From contig JAGMCT010000012.1 of assembly GCA_023129075.1 (NCBI GenBank), positions 1-64,000 on the forward strand: a stretch of 64,000 nt of DNA. The letters are read 5' to 3'. A program made the translations under genes and the position numbers. Shown piece after piece: positions 55,859-64,000 of this stretch (within the stretch, counting starts at the first letter, position 1; each line of letters begins with the position of its first letter). This DNA is from Microcaldota archaeon (GTDB lineage: Archaea > Micrarchaeota > Micrarchaeia > Anstonellales > Bilamarchaeaceae). The notes below the pieces were generated by a model that was not told the origin of the DNA, did no database searches, and was given only the letters and a program-made list of their open reading frames with translations.

Positions 55859-58564
55859 ATGGCTATTTCTAAAGAAGAGGGGAAGGAAAGAATTGCTAAA
55901 TTAGTAGAACAGTTTAGGAAAGATTTAGAATCCGGCAAGGCAAAAAGATATAAGGAAGAAGAAACAAAAACCCGTTACATACAACCTTTTTTTGAAGCCC
56001 TTGGTTGGGATTTCAGTGCTGCTTCTGATGAATTCACAATGGAAGAGAACATATCTAAAAAAAGAGTAGATTATGGTTTCAGAATCAATGGGATTCCTAA
56101 GTTTTTTGTTGAAGCTAAGAGAGTTAAAGAAAATCTGAATAATCGCAAATTTATTGAACAGGCATTAGATTATTCCTGGCATAAAGGATGTACCTGGGCG
56201 GTTCTTACTGATTTTGAAGGTTTAAAGGTCTTTAATGCAGAATATAAATCAAAAAACATCTTTCAAAATCTATTCTTTGGGCTTTCTTGGGAGAATTATC
56301 TGAATCCAGATTCTTTTGACAGGATATGGATGCTCAGTAGAGAAAGTATGGAAAAAGGAATTATGGATAAAGAAGCTGAAAAATGGGGCAAGAAGATAAA
56401 GAAGGGAGCAGTCAAGAAAAAACCTGTAATGAAGCAACTTTTGGATGATTTACTTTATTGGAGAAAAAAATTAAGGAACAACATAAAGAAGAATAACAAA
56501 AATCTCAGTGAATATGAACTCGGAGAAACAATTCAGAGAATAATAGACAGGCTTATTTTCATAAAAACCTGTGAAGATAGGGGAATTGAATCCAATAGGC
56601 TTGTTGAATTGTATAGAACCTTTGATTCCAAGAGAAGAATTAATGTAAAAAGAGAGTTGAATAAGATATATGAATATTACAACGCAACTTATAACAGCAA
56701 GTTATTTGCAAGGCATTTGTGCGAGGATGTTAAGATTGATGATAAGGTTGTTGTAGAAGTTATTAAGGGATTAGATAAAACAAGAGATAATTCTATTAAC
56801 TATGATTTTTCTGCTATAGATGCTGACGTTCTTGGAAGTATTTATGAACAATATTTGGGGCATGTTATCTCTAAGAAAGGAGATTCTAAGGGGAAGAGAA
56901 AACAACAGGGAATTTATTACACTCCTTCTTATATCGTAGATTATATTGTTAAGAATACGGTTGGAGAGTATATTAAAGGGAAAAGAAAGGACACTGTCAA
57001 GAATATTAAGATTCTGGACCCTGCATGCGGTTCTGGCTCATTTTTACTTCGTGCTTTTGATGAATTAGATGGATATTGGAAGAGAAATTTAAAGGATGCT
57101 TATAAACAGACAAAATTAGGGGGGGAAACTCCAATTACTAAAAAGATTGAGATTCTTAAGAATAATATTTATGGGGTGGACTTGGATGAAAAGGCAACTG
57201 AAATTGCTCGTTTGAATTTACTTTTGAAAGCTGCTGAGAAGAGGCATTTGTTGCCTGCTTTGGATAAAAATATTAGAATTGGGAATTCTCTGATTGATTC
57301 TGAGGAAGTTGCCGGGGAAAGGGCATTTAATTGGGAAGAAAAGTTTCCAGATATAATCCAATATGACAAAACTGGAAACCTGAAAAAAGATTATGGTTTT
57401 GATATTGTTATTGGAAATCCTCCTTATGTTAGGCCACATAATTTAGATGAAGATACTAAGAGGCATCTGTGGAAAAGAAGTAAAGTTATGAAAGCAAAGG
57501 GAGATTTATATGCTGCCTTTATTGAAAAGGGGATTGAATTATTGCAAGAAAAAGGAATTATCTCATTTATTGTGCCACACACTTGGTTATTTTTGGAGAG
57601 TTTTGAAGATTTAAGAGAATACGTTTTAGATACTACCAAGATTAAATCAATAACTCTAGCGCCACGTAAAGTATTCCAAGATGCAACGGTTGAAACATTA
57701 GTTTTTGTTTTTGAGAAATGTGATTCAGAGAATCTAAGAAAAAAGAACGATATAAAAATAAGGAGAATAACAGATACTAGAAAAATAGAAGATATCGGGA
57801 AAAAGAAGCAAGAAGATTATTATTCAAATAGGATATTTGAGATTAATGTTGGGGAAGACAGCAAAGTATTATCTAAAATAGAGCAGAATACTAAAAAGCT
57901 AAAAGAGAATGTGGAATTCTTCTACGGATTAAAAACTGCTGACGATAAAAAATTTCTTACCTTTGACCCAAAAAATAAAATAGAATATAAAAAACTGTTG
58001 AGAAGAAGAAATATCGATCGATATTCTACTAATTTCAAAGGAGAGTATGTGTATTACCGGCCCGATTTAATGAAAAAAAACAAAAAGACAGCAAGACCAG
58101 GAGAACCAAGTAGATTTGAAGGTGCAAAAATTGTGATTATGGATATTGCCAAAAAATTAGTTTGTACCTACGATGATGAAAACTATTTCATAAAAGATGC
58201 CCTGATTCTGAAAGAAAAAAATGAAAATGTCGACTTAAAGTATCTAGTAACTTTAATCAATTCTCGTCTCTTAAATTACTATTATAAACAGAAATACAAA
58301 GTTCTAAGTGTTGCAAAGAACGCATTCTTGGAGCTACCAATAAAAATAGTGCCTAGATCTCAGCAAGAATCATTTATCTCTCTTGTAAACAAAATGCTTT
58401 CTCTCAACAGACACATTAACAAAATTGAAGGTAAACAAACAGATGAAAAAATAAGATTAGAAAAAGAAATAGAAAAAACAGATAAACAGATTGACGAGCT
58501 TGTCTATAAAATTTACAGAATAACAGAAAAAGAGAAAAAAATAATTGAGGAGAGTTTGAAATGA
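55859..58564 (+). CDS. single-chain restriction-modification enzyme (type IIG, Eco57I-like)
   Basis: N-terminal PD-(D/E)xK-like VDYGFRINGIPKFFVEAK; ILDPACGSGSFLLRAFDEL; IVIGNPPYVRPHNL (N6-adenine MTase NPPY); C-terminal specificity region. Confidence 0.9.
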   Translation: MAISKEEGKERIAKLVEQFRKDLESGKAKRYKEEETKTRYIQPFFEALGWDFSAASDEFTMEENISKKRVDYGFRINGIPKFFVEAKRVKENLNNRKFIEQALDYSWHKGCTWAVLTDFEGLKVFNAEYKSKNIFQNLFFGLSWENYLNPDSFDRIWMLSRESMEKGIMDKEAEKWGKKIKKGAVKKKPVMKQLLDDLLYWRKKLRNNIKKNNKNLSEYELGETIQRIIDRLIFIKTCEDRGIESNRLVELYRTFDSKRRINVKRELNKIYEYYNATYNSKLFARHLCEDVKIDDKVVVEVIKGLDKTRDNSINYDFSAIDADVLGSIYEQYLGHVISKKGDSKGKRKQQGIYYTPSYIVDYIVKNTVGEYIKGKRKDTVKNIKILDPACGSGSFLLRAFDELDGYWKRNLKDAYKQTKLGGETPITKKIEILKNNIYGVDLDEKATEIARLNLLLKAAEKRHLLPALDKNIRIGNSLIDSEEVAGERAFNWEEKFPDIIQYDKTGNLKKDYGFDIVIGNPPYVRPHNLDEDTKRHLWKRSKVMKAKGDLYAAFIEKGIELLQEKGIISFIVPHTWLFLESFEDLREYVLDTTKIKSITLAPRKVFQDATVETLVFVFEKCDSENLRKKNDIKIRRITDTRKIEDIGKKKQEDYYSNRIFEINVGEDSKVLSKIEQNTKKLKENVEFFYGLKTADDKKFLTFDPKNKIEYKKLLRRRNIDRYSTNFKGEYVYYRPDLMKKNKKTARPGEPSRFEGAKIVIMDIAKKLVCTYDDENYFIKDALILKEKNENVDLKYLVTLINSRLLNYYYKQKYKVLSVAKNAFLELPIKIVPRSQQESFISLVNKMLSLNRHINKIEGKQTDEKIRLEKEIEKTDKQIDELVYKIYRITEKEKKIIEESLK

Positions 58565-58565
58565 G

Positions 58566-60056
58566 GTGCATATTTTGCGTGTAATCTTCGATACGAATAT
58601 ATTAATTGATGTTGAAGACCATAAAGAATTGAACCCCACTTTAGCGGAATTATTAACTTTACTCGAGGAACATGAACATACAATACTTGTACATCCCGCT
58701 TCTATGGTTGACTTGGAAAAGGACAAGAATACTATAAGAAAAAAAATCGTCTTATCCAAAATTAAAGGTTATCCAATTTTGAAATCCGCCCCCACTCCAA
58801 ATCTGGAATTTCTAAAAAATATTGGAAATTCAAAAAAATTAAACAACGTTGTAGATAATAGAATACTATATGCCGTTTATAGTAATAGTGTTCATTTTTT
58901 GATAACCCAAGACCGTGGACTCCATAAAAAAGCAATGAAAATGGGTATAAATGATAGGGTTTTTGATATCTTATCTGCTTACGATTATTTCCGTAACCTT
59001 CATTTTAGGAGATGTTCAGATCACACTTTATTAAAAAAAGAACCTATGAGTAAACTGGATATTAATGATCCTTTTTTTGATTACTTCAAAAGGATATATC
59101 CTGGATTTAAAAAATGGTTCAAGGAAAGAGCTCAAGAAGGAAGAGAATGTCGGGTTTATTATTTTAATGGTAGGATTGGGGCACTTATGATTATAAAAGA
59201 GGAGGATGAACAGATTAATGTGAATCCCCCCCTCCCAAAGAAAAAGAGATTAAAGATATGCACTTTAAAATCTGCTGTTCATGGATCTAAATTAGGCGAA
59301 TTGTTCTTAAAAATAGCCTTCAAATTCTGTCTAGATAACCATATCTCAGAAGTATATTTAACCCATTTTCCCGAAGAAGAGGAGGGAGAGGATCCATTAG
59401 TTTCTCTTTTGAATGGATATGGTTTCAAGGAGATTGGAAAAAAGATAGATAATGGGGAATCGGTCTATCTAAAAAATTTCGACGACCAGGAAAATCTACA
59501 CAGTACATGTCCTTTGAAAAGCTATCCTTTTTACAAAGAAGATGAAAGCAAGAAGAGGTTCCTAGTTCCGGTTAGTCCACAGTACCACAATCGACTTTTT
59601 CCAGATTATCAAAAAAGACAACAAACAATTACAGAATATATACATATAAATATTGTTGGGAATGCAATCAAAAAGGCATATTTGTGTCATTCAAAAATAA
59701 AAAAGATAAAAAAAGGAGACATTTTGCTTTTTTATAGATCACAAGACCAAAAAAGGATTACTTCTGTTGGTATTGTTGAGAATACTTTTAGGACACAGAA
59801 CCCCAATACGATAATGGCCAAAATCGGAAGTAGAACGGTTTATTCTGAAACAGAGATAAAAGAAATGGCGAAGAAACCAGTTTTGATCTTACTCTTTGTC
59901 CACAATTTCAACCTTCCAGAACCAGTATCTTTAGTTTATCTCAAACAAGAAAACATCCTAAAAGGGTTCTTACAGTCTATACGTGAGGTTAGTTATGACG
60001 ATTATAAAAAAGTAACAAGAAAAGGTGGTTTATATGGATTTGATATTATCAATTAG
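58566..60056 (+). CDS. PIN - GNAT - PUA/EVE-like fusion protein
   Basis: GTG start; VIFDTNILIDVEDHKE...LITQDRGLHKKAMKMG (PIN); middle region with LGELFLKIAFKFCLDNHISEVYLTHF...LLNGYGFKEIGKK (GNAT-like); C-terminus KIKKGDILLFYRSQDQKRITSVGIVENTFRT. Confidence 0.7.
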   Translation: MHILRVIFDTNILIDVEDHKELNPTLAELLTLLEEHEHTILVHPASMVDLEKDKNTIRKKIVLSKIKGYPILKSAPTPNLEFLKNIGNSKKLNNVVDNRILYAVYSNSVHFLITQDRGLHKKAMKMGINDRVFDILSAYDYFRNLHFRRCSDHTLLKKEPMSKLDINDPFFDYFKRIYPGFKKWFKERAQEGRECRVYYFNGRIGALMIIKEEDEQINVNPPLPKKKRLKICTLKSAVHGSKLGELFLKIAFKFCLDNHISEVYLTHFPEEEEGEDPLVSLLNGYGFKEIGKKIDNGESVYLKNFDDQENLHSTCPLKSYPFYKEDESKKRFLVPVSPQYHNRLFPDYQKRQQTITEYIHINIVGNAIKKAYLCHSKIKKIKKGDILLFYRSQDQKRITSVGIVENTFRTQNPNTIMAKIGSRTVYSETEIKEMAKKPVLILLFVHNFNLPEPVSLVYLKQENILKGFLQSIREVSYDDYKKVTRKGGLYGFDIIN

Positions 60057-60468
60057 ACCAAAATATGCAAGCTCGATATTTGAGGGTACTAAAAAGTACG
60101 AGTTCAGAAAATTCTTTCCTGTTAACCGGAGAATAAATAAAGTGTACATTTATGTAACTTCTCCAGTTAAAAAGATAACTGGATTCTTCGTTATTGAAAA
60201 AATAATTAAGGATGAACCAAAGGAAATATGGAAAAGGTTCAGAAAGTATTCAGGTTTGGATAAGAGAACATTCTTTGAATATTTCAACCGTTATGAAATT
60301 GGTTATGCGATCAAAATAAAAGAAGTTTATAAATGTACTGATGTAATTAATCCGTTTATTTCTTTTGAAAATTTTAACCCCCCTCAATCTTTCTGTTATA
60401 TCGATCCTAAAATGAAGGGTTGTTTGGTAAATAAACCTTCGGAAATCAAAAACTTTTGTAGGTGTTAA
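60025..60468 (+). CDS. ASCH domain protein
   Basis: LILSIRPKYASSIFEGTKKYEFRKFFP...VYIYVTSPVKKITGFFVIEKII; overlaps the upstream gene by 32 bp. Confidence 0.8.
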   Translation: MVYMDLILSIRPKYASSIFEGTKKYEFRKFFPVNRRINKVYIYVTSPVKKITGFFVIEKIIKDEPKEIWKRFRKYSGLDKRTFFEYFNRYEIGYAIKIKEVYKCTDVINPFISFENFNPPQSFCYIDPKMKGCLVNKPSEIKNFCRC

Positions 60469-60545
60469 GATGGAAGTAACCTATCAAAACGAAAAACAGT
60501 TTTTTCTGGAAGATAACTGGATACTTCTCAAACTGAGGTAATACA

Positions 60546-61595
60546 ATGGTAGAATATAAAAATCAACACTATGTCCCTCAATTTTACTTTAGATTATTTT
60601 CAAAAGACAATAGAACAATTAATTTATTTAATCTAAAAAACAAGAAAATAATTCAAAATGCAAAAATTTCAAATTTATGTTCAAAAGATTATTTTTATTC
60701 ATATGATGGTGAATTGGAGGGTATTTTTTCTGGATTGGAAGGTCAATTTTCTAGTGCATTAAATAAATTAGTTCAAAAAATCGATTATACTAACTTGAGT
60801 TCTGATAAGAAACATTTTGTTCTTTCTTTCCTTTGTTTTCAACATAGACGCACTTTGCAGGAGAGAGAAAAGATGGTCGGACTATGTGAAAACTTAATAA
60901 AAATTGTCTTAGAAAAATACCTTAAAACTAAGGGTTACACTAAAGAGTATGCCCCCACCCCAGTTGTTGATGAGAGAAATCTCCACACGTTTCAAATGTT
61001 AGTTAGTCTCTTCGAACCAATTTTGATAGGAGACTTGGCTCCGTTGTTTCTATTAAACAAAACAGAGAATAAGTTTATTTTTAGTGATGCTCCAGTAATC
61101 TTCCACAATACCTTTTTTAATAAGTTAAAAAATATGGGGACCTGTGGTTGTGCGAATAAAGGATTGCAAATCTTTTGTCCTGTTGATCCAAATATTATGC
61201 TGGTTTTATATGACCCAAATCTATACAAAATGCAAAATAGTTACATAAGTACAATAGAAATTTTCAATTCCAGAGACATTGATTCTCTAAATTCTTTACA
61301 AATGTTATCTTGTTTGGATAATGTTTTTTTCTCGAATAACTCCCTAGACTACATTAAAGATTTGTTTGAATATAATAAAAATAACATAATCAAAAAAGAA
61401 TATCAGTATAGAGAAATCAAAGCAAATACAAGGTCTGGTCGTAAGGAGGTAATACATCATTTTCAACCAAATATCCCTTATAATCTAAAATTATCTTTTT
61501 TAAAAATTAACCCAATTAAAGAAACACCAGACATAAGAGATAAAAAACGAATGGCATTTTTTGGTAAATTAATAAATAATAAAATTAATTTGTAG
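60546..61595 (+). CDS. DUF4238 domain protein
   Basis: KNQHYVPQFYFRLFSKDNRTINLFNLKNKKI...VLSFLCFQHRRTLQER. Confidence 0.8.
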   Translation: MVEYKNQHYVPQFYFRLFSKDNRTINLFNLKNKKIIQNAKISNLCSKDYFYSYDGELEGIFSGLEGQFSSALNKLVQKIDYTNLSSDKKHFVLSFLCFQHRRTLQEREKMVGLCENLIKIVLEKYLKTKGYTKEYAPTPVVDERNLHTFQMLVSLFEPILIGDLAPLFLLNKTENKFIFSDAPVIFHNTFFNKLKNMGTCGCANKGLQIFCPVDPNIMLVLYDPNLYKMQNSYISTIEIFNSRDIDSLNSLQMLSCLDNVFFSNNSLDYIKDLFEYNKNNIIKKEYQYREIKANTRSGRKEVIHHFQPNIPYNLKLSFLKINPIKETPDIRDKKRMAFFGKLINNKINL

Positions 61596-61721
61596 TTTTT
61601 TAAGGAATCTAAATCATTATTGGAAAATCTTAGAATTTTGTAGATGATAAGAAGTTGGTATAATAATTCGTTGAATTGGAACGTATAAACCTTTTAATAG
61701 CTTACCTTGTATATTATTCCA

Positions 61722-62639
61722 ATGAAGGTAAGGGATGATGCTCCCACCCTATCTAAAAACTTGATAAAAATGAAAAGGGACAAAGATTCACACCAAAGGA
61801 TACATATTCTTGAACTTCTTAAAGAAAACTATTTGGAAAATCCCTTTAATTATGTGACAAGTAAAAGTATTAGCGAAGAATTGGGCAATCCACCAAAATT
61901 TGATAGTTATGTAAAATATCTAGAAGAAAAAGGATATATAAACGCAATGAGATCTCTTGGTACTACAAGTTGCATGATGCAAATTAATGCCTACGGAATA
62001 GATTTTCTCGAGAAGGAAGTTAGCAGAAAAGGTAAAGATCAAGAACCATTAGAAATAAAGAAGAGTTATTCCATAGATATAGAAAAATATCTTCTTGATA
62101 TATCTGAAAAAAAAGCAGTTATGGCGGGGGTAATCATAGCAATCCTTCTTACGTTATTTCTCACAGACTCAACTAGACAGTTTCTGTTTACCACTTTGGT
62201 AATACAACTTGTGGGAATTCCAATTATGTTAAATCTTGGCCTTATCTTAATAGTGTTTGCGTTTTATTTGGGCATATACATAATTCTTTACTGTTATGAA
62301 ATTTCAACATTTGTTGATGAAAGAACATTTGTAGGTGCATATAGGGATTCGATATTTTTTACAAGCATAATTTTTTTGTTATTAACTGCCATGATTTTCA
62401 TAATAATTCTTATCTTATCACTAGAAGCTATAAAAGAGATGTTTATGATTTTCATTGGGATGTTAATCTTATTGCCAGTAATTTTCCTATTGAACTCAAC
62501 AAGATTTGGTAAAGAGTTCTTGGTAGGAACAATAACAGTTATTTTAGATCCTATTAAGAGGGCTAAAAAATTACTTAATATTCTGTGCTCTTGGCTTGAA
62601 GAAATGAAAGGTGGTGCTAATGAAAAAAAGAAATCTTGA
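61722..62639 (+). CDS. membrane protein with N-terminal winged-helix-like region
   Basis: RIHILELLKENYLENPFNYVTSKSISEELGNPPKFDSYVKYLEEKGYI then 4 or more TM segments; start moved to 61722. Confidence 0.6.
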   Translation: MKVRDDAPTLSKNLIKMKRDKDSHQRIHILELLKENYLENPFNYVTSKSISEELGNPPKFDSYVKYLEEKGYINAMRSLGTTSCMMQINAYGIDFLEKEVSRKGKDQEPLEIKKSYSIDIEKYLLDISEKKAVMAGVIIAILLTLFLTDSTRQFLFTTLVIQLVGIPIMLNLGLILIVFAFYLGIYIILYCYEISTFVDERTFVGAYRDSIFFTSIIFLLLTAMIFIIILILSLEAIKEMFMIFIGMLILLPVIFLLNSTRFGKEFLVGTITVILDPIKRAKKLLNILCSWLEEMKGGANEKKKS

Positions 62640-62724
62640 GGCGTTAGTTACTCTAGCATATACGATCATAGGTATAACATTATTGTTGTTTATTTTAAGT
62701 CTCATACTTTCTTTAATAACATGA
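62620..62724 (+). CDS. tiny single-TM protein (34 aa)
   Basis: ORF not in the track: MKKRNLEALVTLAYTIIGITLLLFILSLILSLIT; overlaps preceding gene; GGTGG upstream. Confidence 0.4.
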   Translation: MKKRNLEALVTLAYTIIGITLLLFILSLILSLIT

Positions 62725-63294
62725 TGTGTCCTTCTTAATACCTTCTCAGTAAACCAATCTCTCCAAATATACCCTTACAGTAAACCATTTCCCCAATTCC
62801 AGGCCATTTTCTCATCTTTTTACCTATTTCCAACCCAGAACCATGCTTAAGTTTTCGACTTTCCCCAAATCACATCATATCAGTAAACCAACTTGCAAAA
62901 AACCATAAACCAAAAAATAAATGAGTTTACCATAACAGTAACCAAACCATGTTCCAGTTTACTATAATGGTATATTCTAATACTCTTTTGGATATTCCAG
63001 AAAAATTTTAAGAAAAATTTAGCATAAAAATAAAGCCTGGAAGTAGGGTTATGGGAAGAGAATATATCAAAAAATAAGAATTCAGACGTAAGGAAAGGGC
63101 AGTCTTATGTCTATTCTAAATATCTATTAGAAAATATAGAAAAATATAAGAAAAAATAAAAACAAAGAAAAAATTAGAAAAATTTAAACAAAGACAATTG
63201 AAATCCTAAAATAATAAAATTGGAAAAAAACAATAGAATATAGTAATTCTAAATATTTGTTGGAAAATATAAAAGAATAAAAGAAATAAAAAAA

Positions 63295-63819
63295 CTAAAG
63301 TCTTTTTCTTCTTTTATTTTCTTCTTTCAATGCTATTTTGTATTCATTGCTATTTTTGCCGAACATTTCCTTAATCTTTTCAAGTTTTTTTTCCTGAGCT
63401 CTTGAAATAATTCCTTTTTTACTTAAATCTGGTTTTTTTATTTTAACTGGAACAACCTCGCTTGCTTGTATCTTTCTTCCTTCCATAAATTCACTCAGGG
63501 GATCTTCCCCCATAAGAGCCGTTCTTGCTTTTGGTGAAATCTTTATCAATGCCCGTTCTATTTCATCAAATTTTGTAGTTCCCTGATCAATTGCTGCCTG
63601 AGAAATTGCAGCAGTAAGGACCGTTTTGGCAATTTCAACTTCGCTTTTGGCAGAATCATTAAAAAATTTTCCAAAACCCGCCCAACTATTGTTTGCTTTT
63701 GCCAGCTCCTTTTTTGCATTAACAGCAAAATCAAGTGCATATTGAACATCTGGATTCTTTAGAATAGTTTCTGCTATTTTGGTTGCTTCATTTTGTCCTT
63801 TTTTGAGTTTTTCGACCAT
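63295..63819 (-). CDS. hypothetical protein
   Basis: 174 aa; Lys-rich C-terminus; immediately downstream of another minus-strand ORF. Confidence 0.55.
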   Translation of the reverse strand: MVEKLKKGQNEATKIAETILKNPDVQYALDFAVNAKKELAKANNSWAGFGKFFNDSAKSEVEIAKTVLTAAISQAAIDQGTTKFDEIERALIKISPKARTALMGEDPLSEFMEGRKIQASEVVPVKIKKPDLSKKGIISRAQEKKLEKIKEMFGKNSNEYKIALKEENKRRKRL

Positions 63820-63821
63820 AA

Positions 63822-64000
63822 TTACATCCTCCCATCATATATTTTTTCAATATTATTTAAATCTATCGGAACTGAGGTCTGCTCAATAACTGAATTATTT
63901 ACAATATCTGAGTAAATGTATTCTAATCCTTTTGGGATTCCAAGTCCCTCAACAGTTGGGAGAGATGCATATATCTCTGAAGCGATATTTTCTTCAAAAC
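63822..64000 (-). CDS. hypothetical protein, C-terminal fragment (5' truncated by window)
   Basis: Minus strand reads ...FEENIASEIYASLPTVEGLGIPKGLEYIYSDIVNNSVIEQTSVPIDLNNIEKIYDGRM*. Confidence 0.55.
   Translation of the reverse strand, partial: FEENIASEIYASLPTVEGLGIPKGLEYIYSDIVNNSVIEQTSVPIDLNNIEKIYDGRM

Noticed and set aside
60470-60541. 23-codon ORF MEVTYQNEKQFFLEDNWILLKLR between the ASCH and DUF4238 genes
   Set aside because: Too short to support as a gene; may be a remnant or spacer.
63000-63290. A-rich region as a coding or RNA gene
   Set aside because: Stops in all frames and low complexity; no tRNA, rRNA or stable stem seen.

Overview
The window is a gene-dense archaeal chromosome segment. 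Archaeal markers include ribosomal proteins S3Ae and S15, NAC, a diphthine--ammonia ligase, the split GMP synthase glutaminase subunit, DUF373 and TruD. The lineage is probably DPANN-like or uncultivated, but that is inference. Positions 1-37 kb are mostly housekeeping: Lon C-terminus, APC permease, tRNA-Asn, GDH, grpE-dnaK-dnaJ, ArgF, ValRS, PPase, TruD, a ribosomal cluster, MFS, Maf and a bacterial-type MetK. From about 35 to 53 kb there is an envelope/secreted-protein and protease region. It contains three different proteins with clan-CD (caspase/gingipain-like) His...Cys signatures, Cys-rich secreted proteins with a CC-containing C-terminal anchor, a duplicated cold-shock gene and a Panacea/RelE-like toxin-antitoxin pair. 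From about 52.8 to 61.6 kb there is a defence-type accessory region. It contains a small orphan ORF, a DUF4143-type ATPase with direct repeats at its promoter, a beta-CASP MBL protein, a single-chain restriction-methylase, a PIN-GNAT-PUA-like fusion, an ASCH protein and a DUF4238 protein. The most interesting candidates are the HEAT-repeat/caspase-like protein (37653-39839), the secreted caspase-like protein with DxDxDG repeats (40272-42563), and the RM + PIN-GNAT-PUA + ASCH operon (55859-60468). All domain calls are from reading the sequences by eye; no database search was run.
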